The notes under the pieces: model-generated
The model's database searches: none
Seen by the model: only the letters and a program-made list of their open reading frames with translations
What the model was told of the DNA's origin: nothing
In this document: positions 27,004 through 35,620 of the stretch, in pieces
Layout of the letters: every line of letters begins with the position of its first letter
Numbering within the stretch: position 1 is the stretch's first letter
Made by a program: the position numbers and the translations under genes
NCBI GenBank assembly: GCA_903837525.1
Contig: CAILUU010000030.1
Coordinates: 1 to 64,000 of the forward strand
Origin: an uncultured Bacteroidota bacterium
GTDB taxonomy: Bacteria; Bacteroidota; Bacteroidia; Chitinophagales; Chitinophagaceae
Reading direction: 5' to 3'
Length of the DNA stretch: 64,000 bases

Positions 27004-27729
27004 TTGATTGATAAGGAAATTTCAAATATTCATACACTCAATTCCCCCTTCAGGGGGTTAGCGGGTTTATACATCATCCCCACACCAATAGGCAACCTAG
27101 CCGATTTTACCTTTAGAGCTGTAGAGGTTTTAAAACAAGTTGATTTAATATTAGCCGAGGATACTCGTACTTCATCTGTACTTTTAAATCACTATCAAAT
27201 ACAAAAGCCAATATCCCCATACCATCAACATAACGAACATAAAATTGTTACACACCTTACTGAGCAAATGCAAGCTGGTAAAACTATAGCATTACTTACC
27301 GATGCTGGAACACCGGGTATTAGCGACCCTGCTTTTTTATTGGTACGAGCATGTGTAAAACATAATGTAAAAGTAGAATGTTTACCAGGAGCTACAGCAT
27401 TTGTACCTGCTTTGGTAAATAGCGGCTTACCTATAAATAGTTTTTGTTTTGAAGGTTTTTTGCCTTTAAAAAAAGGCAGGCAAACTATGATGAAAAAATT
27501 GGCTACAGAAGAACGTACCATGGTTTTTTACGAAAGCCCTATGCGTTTAGTAAAAACATTAAATGAATTTATAAACTATTTTGGGGCAGATAGAAATTGC
27601 TGCGTTAGCAGAGAGCTTACCAAAAAATTTGAAGAAAATAAACGGGGTACGTTACAAGAAGTGCATGATTATTTTAATGAAAAAACAGTTAAAGGGGAAA
27701 TTGTTCTTGTAGTGGAGGGTAAGAGTTAA
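27004..27729 (+). CDS. rsmI: 16S rRNA (cytidine1402-2'-O)-methyltransferase RsmI
   Basis: It methylates C1402 of 16S rRNA with SAM. The tetrapyrrole-methylase fold shows LYIIPTPIGNLADFTFRAV, LILAEDTRTSSVLL, ALLTDAGTPGISDP, LPGATAFVPALVNSGLP and MVFYESPMRL. The body starts normally at residue 20, but no ATG lies near it. The open frame reaches a TTG at 27004, giving an odd leader (MIDKEISNIHTLNSPFRGLA) whose second half is translated from a palindromic repeat at 27041-27068. The repeat thus sits between start codon and enzyme. The TTG start is my best guess. A nitroreductase pseudogene overlaps the 3' end on the other strand. Confidence 0.93.
   Translation: MIDKEISNIHTLNSPFRGLAGLYIIPTPIGNLADFTFRAVEVLKQVDLILAEDTRTSSVLLNHYQIQKPISPYHQHNEHKIVTHLTEQMQAGKTIALLTDAGTPGISDPAFLLVRACVKHNVKVECLPGATAFVPALVNSGLPINSFCFEGFLPLKKGRQTMMKKLATEERTMVFYESPMRLVKTLNEFINYFGADRNCCVSRELTKKFEENKRGTLQEVHDYFNEKTVKGEIVLVVEGKS
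27041..27068 (+). repeat. GC-rich palindromic repeat inside the rsmI 5' end
   Basis: ATTCCCCCTTCAGGGGGTTA then GCGGGTTT, translated in frame as NSPFRGLAGL. It is the right arm of the pair with 26935-26955. Confidence 0.7.
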
Positions 27730-28160
27730 TACCACTCACTCACCTCTTTCAATTCCTTTCTTTTAATAGCTGGCACCCAGCAGTCCTCAGCAGCATAACC
27801 AACCGGCACCAATAAAAATGGCTTTTCATTTATTGGCCGGTTTAGCACCTTACATAAAAAATTCATAGGGCTTGGTGTATGCGTAAGTGCCGCTAAGCCT
27901 GCATTGTGTATGGCTTTCGTACTCTTCTTTTTCTGCGGCTATGCGTATTTGTTTTTATTTCAATATTACTTACCATACAGGAGGTCCAGGGTTGTTTATG
28001 TGCCCCACTTGGGGCAGTGCTTGCCGTTAATAAAATACGTTCTATCACTTCTTTTGCAAAAGGCTTGTACGAAAAATCTCTTACAGATCTTCGTTCATCC
28101 ATCCATCTATAAAAATCGGTTCCTTTACGTATACTTTCATTACTAGGAAAAGTTTTTTTG
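27726..28160 (-). pseudogene. Nitroreductase-family pseudogene
   Basis: The N-terminal part reads KGTDFYRWMDERRSVRDFSY (minus strand, about 28125-28066), continuing ILLTASTAPSGAHKQPW, which is characteristic of flavin nitroreductases. After VSNIEIK the frame is broken; the next frame gives QIRIAAEKEEYES. About 100 residues of the core are then missing. The C-terminus resumes as AIHNAGLAALTHTPSPMNFL and ends VGYAAEDCWVPAIKRKELKE, then VSEWY-stop. No start codon is found in frame at the 5' end. It carries at least one frameshift and an internal deletion, so it is dead. The 3' end overlaps the rsmI stop by 4 bp. Confidence 0.88.
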
Positions 28161-28196
28161 AGTATTTAGTAAATGGAAAACCATTTATAATTTTTG

Positions 28197-28204
28197 TATT
28201 TTGC
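28197..28204 (+). promoter_or_regulatory. Possible -7 promoter box of the M1 peptidase gene
   Basis: TATTTTGC, a near match to the Bacteroidota -7 element, about 43 nt before the ATG at 28248. It is weakly supported. Confidence 0.35.
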
Positions 28205-28247
28205 ATAACTTAAAATTACCGAAATTTGCCTTAATTAAATTATTAGT

Positions 28248-30182
28248 ATGACTACAAAATCAATTTCCTTCGTTCTTGTTTTAACCTTTGTATTTATTAG
28301 TTCGTTTGCTCAACCTAGCCGTTGGCAACAACGAGTAAAATATGCCATGAATATTGATGTGGATGCATCTACCAATAAATTTACAGGAAAGCAAAAACTT
28401 GAGTATACCAATAATTCTCCTGATGTATTGAACAAAGTATTTTATCATTTATATTTTAATGCTTTTCAGCCAAACAGTAGTATGGATCTACGTAGCAGAG
28501 AGCTAGGTAAAATTGTAAATAATGGAAGACAAGATTGGGATGGAAGAGTACGCGATAGAATTAGCAAATTAACATCAGAGGAAATTGGGTATCAAAAAAT
28601 AATTTCTTTAAAAGTTAATGGCATAGCCCAACCCTTTAAATACCACGAAACTATTTTAGAGGTAAATCTTACCAAAGCAATTTTACCTAACACAAAAGTG
28701 GTTTTTGATATGGAATTTGAAGCACAAGTTCCGTTACAAATACGAAGAAGCGGAAGAGACAACCCTGCTACCGGAGTACGATACAGTATGAGCCAATGGT
28801 ATCCAAAATTATGTGAGTACGATTACGAAGGTTGGCATCCTACACCTTATGTGGCTAGAGAGTTTTACGGTGTTTGGGGAGATTATGATGTTACCATAAA
28901 TATTGATCCCACCTATAAACTAGGCGGCACAGGCGTTTTGCAAAATGCAAACGAAATTGGTTGGGGGTATGATGCTGCCAACACTACCGATTTAAAACCT
29001 GCTACTAAATCAAAACGTACGTGGCGTTTTACAGCAAACAATGTGCATGATTTTGTTTGGGCAGCAGATCCAGATTTTAAACATCTTACTAAAAAATTAA
29101 AAAATACAACTTTACATGTTATTTATAACTACAAGCAAAATGATGAAAAAAACGATGCAGCTTGGGCAACTGTATTAAATGCTGCAGCTACATCTTTACC
29201 GTTTATTGAAGATAATTTTGGTAAGTATCCTTATCCACAATATTCATTTATACAAGGAGGAGATGGAGGTATGGAATATCCAATGGCAACATTGCTTAGC
29301 GGACCTAGCTTAGGTACCGTATTTCATGAGTGGATGCACAGTTGGTACCAAATGATGTTAGGAACAAATGAAAGTTTATATTATTGGATGGATGAAGGTT
29401 TTACAACTTTTGCAGAAAACTTAGTAACCAAATTTTACAATAAAAAATCAAACAAGCAACAATATGTAGATATGCTTGCAGCTAAGCCAGATAGTAAGCA
29501 ACTAAAAGACGTATTAGATATTATACCAGAAGACCAAGGCGATAGCTACACAAGTTATTTTGGATTAGCTAAAAGTGGATATGAGGAACCCTTAACTACA
29601 CATGCCGATCATTTTAATAGTAACGCTGCTTATGGAACAGCAGCGTATAGCAAAGGTGCAGTATTTATGGAGCAGCTTGGCTATATTGTTGGGGCAGTAA
29701 ATAGAGATAAAATAATTATTGACTATTACAATCAATGGAAATTTAAACACCCAAATAGCAACGATTTTATTGTATTGGCCGAAAAAGCTACAGATATAAA
29801 ACTAGATTGGTATAAAGAGTATTGGTGCAATACAACTAAAACAATTAATTATGCCATTGACAGTTTGTGGGAAGAGGGTGGAGTATCTAAAATTAGACTA
29901 AAGCGTATTGGGCAAATGCCTATGCCTATTGATTTGCAGCTTACTTTTAAAGACGGTACTACCGAAATGCATTATATGCCTTTAAACTTAATGTTTGGCG
30001 AAAAGCAACTTGAAAATAATAATCAAAAAAGGATAGTACATGAAGAGTGGAAGTGGACACACCCTACTTATATTGTAGAGTTTCCTCAAAAATTAAGTAT
30101 ATTAAAAGCAGTAGAAATAGACCCAAGTAAACGTATGGCAGATGTAGAAAGAAAAAATAATTTATTGGAATTAAATTGGTAA
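28248..30182 (+). CDS. M1-family zinc metallopeptidase (secreted)
   Basis: The protein has 644 residues with a signal peptide (SFVLVLTFVFISSFAQ). The gluzincin zinc site is complete: HEWMH as HExxH, then 18 residues to the third ligand in WMDEGFTTFAEN. The exopeptidase loop GGMEYP precedes it (QGGDGGMEYPMATLLSG), replacing the GAMEN motif of typical aminopeptidases as in other Bacteroidota members. The N-terminal beta domain includes YSMSQWYPKLCEYDYEGWHP. It probably degrades peptides in the periplasm or at the cell surface. The gene stands 6 bp before the GNAT gene. Confidence 0.9.
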   Translation: MTTKSISFVLVLTFVFISSFAQPSRWQQRVKYAMNIDVDASTNKFTGKQKLEYTNNSPDVLNKVFYHLYFNAFQPNSSMDLRSRELGKIVNNGRQDWDGRVRDRISKLTSEEIGYQKIISLKVNGIAQPFKYHETILEVNLTKAILPNTKVVFDMEFEAQVPLQIRRSGRDNPATGVRYSMSQWYPKLCEYDYEGWHPTPYVAREFYGVWGDYDVTINIDPTYKLGGTGVLQNANEIGWGYDAANTTDLKPATKSKRTWRFTANNVHDFVWAADPDFKHLTKKLKNTTLHVIYNYKQNDEKNDAAWATVLNAAATSLPFIEDNFGKYPYPQYSFIQGGDGGMEYPMATLLSGPSLGTVFHEWMHSWYQMMLGTNESLYYWMDEGFTTFAENLVTKFYNKKSNKQQYVDMLAAKPDSKQLKDVLDIIPEDQGDSYTSYFGLAKSGYEEPLTTHADHFNSNAAYGTAAYSKGAVFMEQLGYIVGAVNRDKIIIDYYNQWKFKHPNSNDFIVLAEKATDIKLDWYKEYWCNTTKTINYAIDSLWEEGGVSKIRLKRIGQMPMPIDLQLTFKDGTTEMHYMPLNLMFGEKQLENNNQKRIVHEEWKWTHPTYIVEFPQKLSILKAVEIDPSKRMADVERKNNLLELNW

Positions 30183-30187
30183 AATAA

Positions 30188-30859
30188 ATGCATATAGAGG
30201 TTAGAAGGATTGAAAAAAACGAACTAGCACAATTATCAACTATTGCAAAGAAAACCTTTTTTAATACATTTGTAAATACATGTACTGCTGAGGATATGAA
30301 TGGTTTTTTGGAAGAGAATTATAATGAAGAAAAACTTTTAAGTGAATTAAATAATTCAAGTTATCATTACTTTTTTGCCACTATTAATAACGAAGTGGTT
30401 GGTTATTTACTTTTTGCAGAAGAATACAAACACTTATCCATACTACAACAATGGAAGGCCTTAGAGCTTAAGGGAATTTATGTTTTACAACAGTATCAAG
30501 GCAAAGGAGTAGCCCAAGCTTTAATGAATTTTTATATTGATTTTGTAACAAAAAATAACTATGAAGTTGTTTGGATAGGCGTATGGAAGCACAATGAAAA
30601 GGCAAAAGCCTTTTATGCAAAATACGGTTTTATAGATAGTGGCTACACCCATGATTTCCCTATAGGAAATACACCACAAACAGATGTTTGGCTTTGGAAA
30701 TTTTTAACTGAAAAAGGTAATATTTTTTGGCGTAAGTCAGCAAGCTCAACTGCAAGTATTTCTACTTTTGTGGTTGACTCTTGGAACGCTTTAAGAACGT
30801 CACTCCTATCGTATTGTCTTGTTTGGTCTGCGGTGTATTCATTAACTGCTCCTTGGTAA
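30188..30859 (+). CDS. GNAT-family N-acetyltransferase with aberrant C-terminus
   Basis: The acetyl-CoA-binding motif A is LKGIYVLQQYQGKGVAQALM, followed by VVWIGVWKHNEKAKAFYAKYGF and the ending TDVWLWKF typical of this family (about 170 residues). The frame then runs on another 50 or so residues (TEKGNIFWRKSASSTASIST onward) that look like translated antisense sequence. The run of five T at 30701-30705 sits exactly where one T fewer would give WKF-stop. So either a frameshift removed the stop or the base is miscalled. The substrate is unknown; RimI-like protein acetylation or small-molecule acetylation are both possible. Confidence 0.78.
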   Translation: MHIEVRRIEKNELAQLSTIAKKTFFNTFVNTCTAEDMNGFLEENYNEEKLLSELNNSSYHYFFATINNEVVGYLLFAEEYKHLSILQQWKALELKGIYVLQQYQGKGVAQALMNFYIDFVTKNNYEVVWIGVWKHNEKAKAFYAKYGFIDSGYTHDFPIGNTPQTDVWLWKFLTEKGNIFWRKSASSTASISTFVVDSWNALRTSLLSYCLVWSAVYSLTAPW

Positions 30860-30983
30860 TGAGATTTTTTGATAATAACATTTCGTCCATCCAACGCATT
30901 ACTTCCGAGTGTTTACCCGATTGCATTTGCGGTTGCACTTGCTTTTGACCTGTAGTCTCTTTTTCGTTCTTCATATTGTTCAT
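30762..30983 (-). CDS. Hypothetical small protein
   Basis: 73 residues, polar and probably helical (HSEVMRWMDEMLLSKNLITK). It overlaps the extended GNAT tail on the other strand by 98 bp and the next small frame by 71 bp. It is not recognised. It looks more protein-like than the opposing GNAT tail, but remains weakly supported. Confidence 0.35.
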   Translation of the reverse strand: MNNMKNEKETTGQKQVQPQMQSGKHSEVMRWMDEMLLSKNLITKEQLMNTPQTKQDNTIGVTFLKRSKSQPQK

Positions 30984-31137
30984 CTTTAGTTAAATTAGCT
31001 TCTTGTTCTTGCGAAAAAATTATTGATAGCTGAAAATCATTATTATTGATATTAAATGCATTAACACCCTCATTTTCTAACGCTACAGATAGGTCTGCTA
31101 CTTGGTTATCTTCTACTATAGCTACAGGAATCTTCAT
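30913..31137 (-). CDS. Hypothetical small protein
   Basis: 74 residues, beginning MKIPVAIVEDNQVADLSVAL. It superficially recalls a response-regulator first strand but then diverges and is far too short. It overlaps the neighbouring small frame by 71 bp; the two may be pieces of one frameshifted gene. Unrecognised. Confidence 0.35.
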   Translation of the reverse strand: MKIPVAIVEDNQVADLSVALENEGVNAFNINNNDFQLSIIFSQEQEANLTKDEQYEERKRDYRSKASATANAIG

Positions 31138-31196
31138 TATACAAATTTTATGAAAAAAACTAACTAAAACAATACCACAAAGTGGTTACATACAGT

Positions 31197-31820
31197 CTAT
31201 AAAACATTTAGTAAAAACTTGTTTTCGAAATAATCTTCATTAAAAACCTTAGTTACTTCCCAAATATGTGGTTTACAATTACTTTCAAAAATTTCCTGTG
31301 CTAAATCGCCACCCTTTAGGCAAATTAATCCATAGGGTTGTTTGTTATTGGCTGTACGCTTATTTAAAATTGGTTTACTCCAATACCATAAATCTTTTAG
31401 CGGTGCAACAGCCCTGCTAATAACCACATCAAATTTTCTATTTTTTATTTCCTCAACTCTACTATGTTGAGTTGTAATATTTTTTAATCCAATGGCATTA
31501 GCTACTTCTTTAACTACTGTTAGTTTTTTATTAACGCTATCTACTAAATGAAAGGGAGTATCGGGAAAAAATATGGCTAATGGAATGCCTGGGAAGCCGC
31601 CACCGCAGCCCAAATCAACAATTTGCATAGTAGGGGTAAATTCAAATTTTGCAGCAATTGTTAACGAGTGTAATACATGATGCAGATAAAAATTATCCAT
31701 ATCTTTTCTGCTAATAACATTTATTTTACTATTCCAATCGGTATACAACTCTTTTAATGCACTTAATTGCTGTAGTTGCGTAGGGGTAAAATCGTCAAAA
31801 TATTTTAATACTATTTCCAA
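31197..31820 (-). CDS. rsmG: 16S rRNA (guanine527-N7)-methyltransferase RsmG
   Basis: It methylates G527 in the 530 loop of 16S rRNA. The protein has 207 residues with the SAM motif IVDLGCGGGFPGIPLAIFFP, HLVDSVNKKLTVVKEVANAI and FDVVISRAVAPLKDL, which are family signatures. The N-terminus (YTDWNSKINVISRKDMDNFY) is also typical. It overlaps the upstream glycosyltransferase gene by 10 bp on the same strand, so the two are likely cotranscribed and translationally coupled. Confidence 0.95.
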   Translation of the reverse strand: MEIVLKYFDDFTPTQLQQLSALKELYTDWNSKINVISRKDMDNFYLHHVLHSLTIAAKFEFTPTMQIVDLGCGGGFPGIPLAIFFPDTPFHLVDSVNKKLTVVKEVANAIGLKNITTQHSRVEEIKNRKFDVVISRAVAPLKDLWYWSKPILNKRTANNKQPYGLICLKGGDLAQEIFESNCKPHIWEVTKVFNEDYFENKFLLNVL

Positions 31821-32932
31821 GTTTTAGATGGTTTTTTAAAAATACTAAATGCAAATATCAAATAATAAAAAAACATTCCAATATCAAACAGTAAAAAGTA
31901 GGGAAACAAATCTGCTTCTTTTAATTTTTTCATCCCTAAAAAATAAACAATGCTTTGTATAATAAATCGAACTCCAAATACTATTAAAGCAAATTTCCAA
32001 TTATACAAAATTATGGAAGCCACTAATAAAGGATAAAATAAAAAATGAGTAAAAGCGTATACACTTAATAAAAATTTATGCAAAGGCTTATAATACTTAG
32101 CTGTACTATAATGCCTTTTTTTTTGCTTGGCATATTGGCTCCAAGTTTTTGCAGGTTCGCTAAGGGTAAAGGCATCAGCATCAATATTAATTTTTGTATT
32201 AATTTTTGTAGCAGCCATATTTATAAATAAATCATCATCGCCACTAAGTACATGGTTGTGTGCACTAAAGCCTTTATGCCTATAAAAAATTGTTTTTTTA
32301 TAACTTAAATTTCTTCCTACCCCCATATAAGGCATACCAACTAGGGCGTAAGAAAAATATTGAATAGCTGTACTAAAAGCTTCCCATCTAATTAATTTAT
32401 TTAAAAATCCTCTTCTTTTATTAAATGCACCATAGCCCAAAACTATTTCTGTTGTATCGTCGTAAGTTTCTTGCATTTGTTCAATCCAATATTCGCTGGC
32501 AGGTACACAGTCAGCATCTGTAAGTAAAACAACTTCATACTTTGCTGTTTTAATACCAATACTTAACGGAAATTTTTTCCCTGGAATAAACTTTGCTTCT
32601 TGCTTTAAAAAAACAGGGTGTAATTGTTTAAATGTTTTTTTAAATTCTTGTAACAAGTATTTGGTGTCGTCAAACGAGTTATCATCTACTACAATTACCT
32701 CATGGGAAGTTTTATATTGTTGCACTAAGGCTCCTGGCAAATTTTTTGCTAAATTTGCAGCTTCGTCTCTGGCACATATTATTACAGATACTGGATGTGT
32801 TTGAGATGTACTTTTGTTTTTCTTTTTATAAAAGGCTAATCGAGTAAAAAAGTATAAAAAATAAAAAACTTGAGTAAAAGTTACAAGGCAAAAAAGAATA
32901 AAAAGCAGTTGCCCTAGCTGGGTAAAATTCAT
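31811..32932 (-). CDS. Membrane-bound family 2 glycosyltransferase
   Basis: About 373 residues. There is one N-terminal membrane segment (LLFILFCLVTFTQVFYFLYF), a GT-A domain (PVSVIICARDEAANLAKNLP, VVDDNSFDDT, VLLTDADCVPASEYWI, LSGDDDLFINMAA), and C-terminal hydrophobic segments (FLLSVYAFTHFLFYPLLVAS, FALIVFGVRFIIQSIVYFLG). The DxD-type motif and later acidic motif are present. The start at 32932 (MNFTQLGQ) is preferred to an upstream ATG that would add a Cys/His-rich stretch. The sugar acceptor is unknown; envelope polysaccharide or glycolipid synthesis is plausible. It is divergent from tgt. Confidence 0.85.
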   Translation of the reverse strand: MNFTQLGQLLFILFCLVTFTQVFYFLYFFTRLAFYKKKNKSTSQTHPVSVIICARDEAANLAKNLPGALVQQYKTSHEVIVVDDNSFDDTKYLLQEFKKTFKQLHPVFLKQEAKFIPGKKFPLSIGIKTAKYEVVLLTDADCVPASEYWIEQMQETYDDTTEIVLGYGAFNKRRGFLNKLIRWEAFSTAIQYFSYALVGMPYMGVGRNLSYKKTIFYRHKGFSAHNHVLSGDDDLFINMAATKINTKINIDADAFTLSEPAKTWSQYAKQKKRHYSTAKYYKPLHKFLLSVYAFTHFLFYPLLVASIILYNWKFALIVFGVRFIIQSIVYFLGMKKLKEADLFPYFLLFDIGMFFYYLIFAFSIFKKPSKTWK

Positions 32933-32999
32933 TTTGTAAAAATACATAAACAAATGGCAAAATTTGCACATATGCAATCTTGAAATTCAAAAATAAAAA

Positions 33000-34139
33000 A
33001 TGGCAGTACTAAATTTTACACTACAAAAAACTGACGATAAAACAAAAGCCAGAGCAGGTGAAATAACCACCGACCATGGCAAAATAGAAACCCCCATTTT
33101 TATGCCTGTAGGTACTGTAGGCAGTGTAAAAGCAGTAACACAACAGCAGCTAAAGCAAGATGTAAAGGCACAAATAATTTTAGGCAATACTTACCATTTA
33201 TATTTACGCCCAGGGCTAGATGTATTAGAAACTGCTGGAGGCTTACATAAATTTAATGGGTGGGATAAACCTCTATTAACTGACAGTGGTGGTTATCAAG
33301 TGTTTTCATTGGCAAATAATAGAAAATTAACCGAAGAAGGTGCATTGTTTCAAAGCCATATTGATGGTAGTAAACATTTATTTACACCCGAAAACGTAAT
33401 GGATATACAACGCATTATTGGCGGTGATATTATTATGGCTTTTGATGAGTGTCCACCTTATCCAAGCGATTATGCCTACGCAAAAAAATCAATGGAGCTT
33501 ACGCATAGATGGTTAGATAGATGCTTTGAACGATTTAATAATACACCAGATAAATATGGCTATACTCAAAACTTATTTCCAATTGTACAAGGTAGTACCT
33601 ACAAAGATTTACGAACGGTAAGTGCCGAGTATATTGCTAGCAAAAATGCTACAGGCAACGCTATTGGAGGCTTAAGTGTAGGGGAGCCAACCGAAGTGAT
33701 GTATGAATTTACAGAACTTTGTTGCGATATTTTGCCCATGCAAAAACCTCGTTATTTAATGGGCGTAGGTACTCCTTGGAATATTTTAGAAAACATAGCA
33801 TTGGGAATAGATATGTTTGATTGTGTAATGCCAACAAGAAATGGCAGAAATGCTATGTTGTTTACTAGTAATGGTGTCATAAATATTGATAATAAAAAAT
33901 GGGAAAAAGATTTTTCGGCAATAGACGAAGGGATAGATTGTGAAATGAGCAATTATTACAGCAAAGCCTATCTTAGACATTTGATGAAGGCAAAAGAATA
34001 TTTGGGTTATACCATAGCAAGTGTACATAATTTAGCCTTTTATTTATGGTTAGTAAAGCAAGCAAGGGAACATATTATTGCTGGCGATTTTAGCGGTTGG
34101 AAAAATGACATGGTTGTTAAATTGCAGCAAAAATTATAG
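33000..34139 (+). CDS. tgt: Queuine tRNA-ribosyltransferase
   Basis: It exchanges guanine-34 for preQ1 in tRNAs with GUN anticodons. The protein has 379 residues with PIFMPVGTVGSVKAVTQQQL, LLTDSGGYQVFSL (catalytic Asp region), MAFDECPPYP, GGLSVGEPTEVMYE, RYLMGVGTP and MFDCVMPTRNGRN. Near the C-terminus the usual CxCxxC zinc motif is reduced: IDCEMSNYYSKAYLRHL keeps one Cys before the SKAYLRHL segment. This may be a clade feature. Other queuosine genes are not in the window. Confidence 0.96.
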   Translation: MAVLNFTLQKTDDKTKARAGEITTDHGKIETPIFMPVGTVGSVKAVTQQQLKQDVKAQIILGNTYHLYLRPGLDVLETAGGLHKFNGWDKPLLTDSGGYQVFSLANNRKLTEEGALFQSHIDGSKHLFTPENVMDIQRIIGGDIIMAFDECPPYPSDYAYAKKSMELTHRWLDRCFERFNNTPDKYGYTQNLFPIVQGSTYKDLRTVSAEYIASKNATGNAIGGLSVGEPTEVMYEFTELCCDILPMQKPRYLMGVGTPWNILENIALGIDMFDCVMPTRNGRNAMLFTSNGVINIDNKKWEKDFSAIDEGIDCEMSNYYSKAYLRHLMKAKEYLGYTIASVHNLAFYLWLVKQAREHIIAGDFSGWKNDMVVKLQQKL

Positions 34140-34235
34140 TAATTTATCTATAGGTGAACTTGTTTTGAATTCGACACAACACAAATTCTTACAATTGGCA
34201 TACAAATTCAATAAATATTTTACCTTTAATTAGTA

Positions 34236-34943
34236 ATGCAATATAATATGAACATAAAATGGTTATTTAGTCTTATCGTTTTTTTAGCTCCTTTTTTAGT
34301 TAAGGCTCAATCCCCCTCAGCCAATAAAGATGCCGTAGTTGATGTAATTGTAACCGATTTTAAAAATAATGCACAAAACCATGAAATTATTATTTTTAAA
34401 AGCAAGGTTAATGCAAAAGAGTATCAAGGTTTAACAGATAGTACAGGAAAATTTACATTACGCCTACCCGTAGGCGATACCTACGAAGTGTTAATTTGGG
34501 GATTTAATGATAGTACTAGTTACTCTTTTTTAGATATACCAACACCAAAAGGAAATGCCTATTATAAAGATGCATTTAAAGTAGAAGTTCAATATTTACC
34601 GGCCAAAAGCTTTGTGTTGGAAGATTGTAATTTTGAAACAGGCAAGGCTATTTTACAACCTGGTTCGTATGCGGTATTAGATGAGTTAGTGGCTTTTTTA
34701 ATAAGAAAAGATGATGAAAAAATTGAATTGCAAGGGCATACAGATAACGTAGGAAAAGCTGCAAACAATATGGTGCTATCTCAACAAAGGGCACAAACTG
34801 TAATGGTTTATCTCATTACTAAAGGCATAGATCCTAGCCGATTATCTGCAAAAGGTTACGGAATGACTAAACCCATAGCTAGCAACAAAACTGCTGCTGG
34901 CAAGTCTTTAAATAGAAGAACAGAGGTGAAAATTTTAGAATAA
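34236..34943 (+). CDS. OmpA-family outer-membrane lipid/peptidoglycan-linking protein
   Basis: 235 residues, with signal peptide MNIKWLFSLIVFLAPFLVKA (an ATG at 34248 is equally possible). A small beta-sandwich domain of the carboxypeptidase-regulatory type follows (VVDVIVTDFKNNAQNHEIII, DSTGKFTLRLPVGDTYEV). The end is a complete OmpA peptidoglycan-binding domain (about 128-235; IELQGHTDNVGKAANNMVLS, SAKGYGMTKPIASN, SLNRRTEVKIL) with the key Asp and Arg. It probably tethers the outer membrane to the wall. A strong terminator follows. Confidence 0.86.
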   Translation: MQYNMNIKWLFSLIVFLAPFLVKAQSPSANKDAVVDVIVTDFKNNAQNHEIIIFKSKVNAKEYQGLTDSTGKFTLRLPVGDTYEVLIWGFNDSTSYSFLDIPTPKGNAYYKDAFKVEVQYLPAKSFVLEDCNFETGKAILQPGSYAVLDELVAFLIRKDDEKIELQGHTDNVGKAANNMVLSQQRAQTVMVYLITKGIDPSRLSAKGYGMTKPIASNKTAAGKSLNRRTEVKILE

Positions 34944-34962
34944 TTTTTTTATCTCTATACTA

Positions 34963-35010
34963 AAGTGCCTATGTGTTTAATTATATAAAACACATAGGCA
35001 CTTCTTTTTT
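34963..35010 (+). terminator. Strong terminator behind the OmpA gene
   Basis: A 16-bp perfect stem, AAGTGCCTATGTGTTT / AAACACATAGGCACTT, with a 9-nt loop, followed by C and a run of seven T. It is probably also used by the convergent gene. Confidence 0.88.
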
Positions 35011-35059
35011 TAATAGAGTAGCAATTGAATTTTTTTACTCAATAATTAGTAATCACCTT

Positions 35060-35620
35060 TTAGCTTACCCTAGGTTTCCACTTAATTTCTTCCACTTTTA
35101 GGGTATGCCCAATAAAACGGGCTAATACAAATATGTAATCACTTAATCGGTTAATGTATTTAATAACTAAGGGATCAATAAATAAATCATGCTCTTGCAT
35201 ATTTACACAAAAGCGTTCAGCACGGCGGCATATACATCTACATACATGTGCATGGCTAATAGCTAGATTTCCGCCAGGTAAAATAAAATACTTCATTGGC
35301 TCAAGCACTTCATTCATTGCATCAATTTCGACCTCTAAATATTCAACATCAGTTTCTTTTAAATCGGGCATTTTCATCATTGGCTCTTTATCGGGGTCAC
35401 AAGCTAAAGATGATCCAATAGTAAATAGTCTGTCTTGTATCTCTTTTAAAACTAGTTTACTATTTTCATCGGTACAATAGTCCCTTACCAATCCTATATA
35501 ACTATTCAATTCATCTACTGTACCATAGGTCTCTATACGTATATTAGCTTTACTCACTTTGGTTCCACCTATTAAACTTGTTTTGCCAAGGTCGCCAGTT
35601 TTTGTGTATATTTTTAATGC
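35060..35620 (-). CDS. Cob(I)alamin adenosyltransferase, PduO type
   Basis: It transfers the adenosyl group of ATP to cobalamin to make coenzyme B12. About 186 residues. The ATP-binding start KIYTKTGDLGKTSLIGGTKV and RIETYGTVDELNSYIGL are diagnostic of the PduO family, as are FILPGGNLAISHAHVCRCIC, RRAERF and the C-terminal INRLSDYIFVLAR. The start at 35620 (MALKIYTK) fits the family better than an ATG ten codons upstream. No cobalamin riboswitch is visible upstream. A B12-dependent mutase is presumably encoded elsewhere. Confidence 0.93.
   Translation of the reverse strand, partial: ALKIYTKTGDLGKTSLIGGTKVSKANIRIETYGTVDELNSYIGLVRDYCTDENSKLVLKEIQDRLFTIGSSLACDPDKEPMMKMPDLKETDVEYLEVEIDAMNEVLEPMKYFILPGGNLAISHAHVCRCICRRAERFCVNMQEHDLFIDPLVIKYINRLSDYIFVLARFIGHTLKVEEIKWKPRVS

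Noticed and set aside
27893-28146. Short open frames on both strands between rsmI and the M1 peptidase
   Set aside because: The minus-strand protein similarity shows this is nitroreductase debris; the plus-strand frames are its mirror images.
30913-31137. Response-regulator receiver domain
   Set aside because: Only the first few residues resemble one; the phosphorylated Asp and later strands are missing and the frame is 74 residues.
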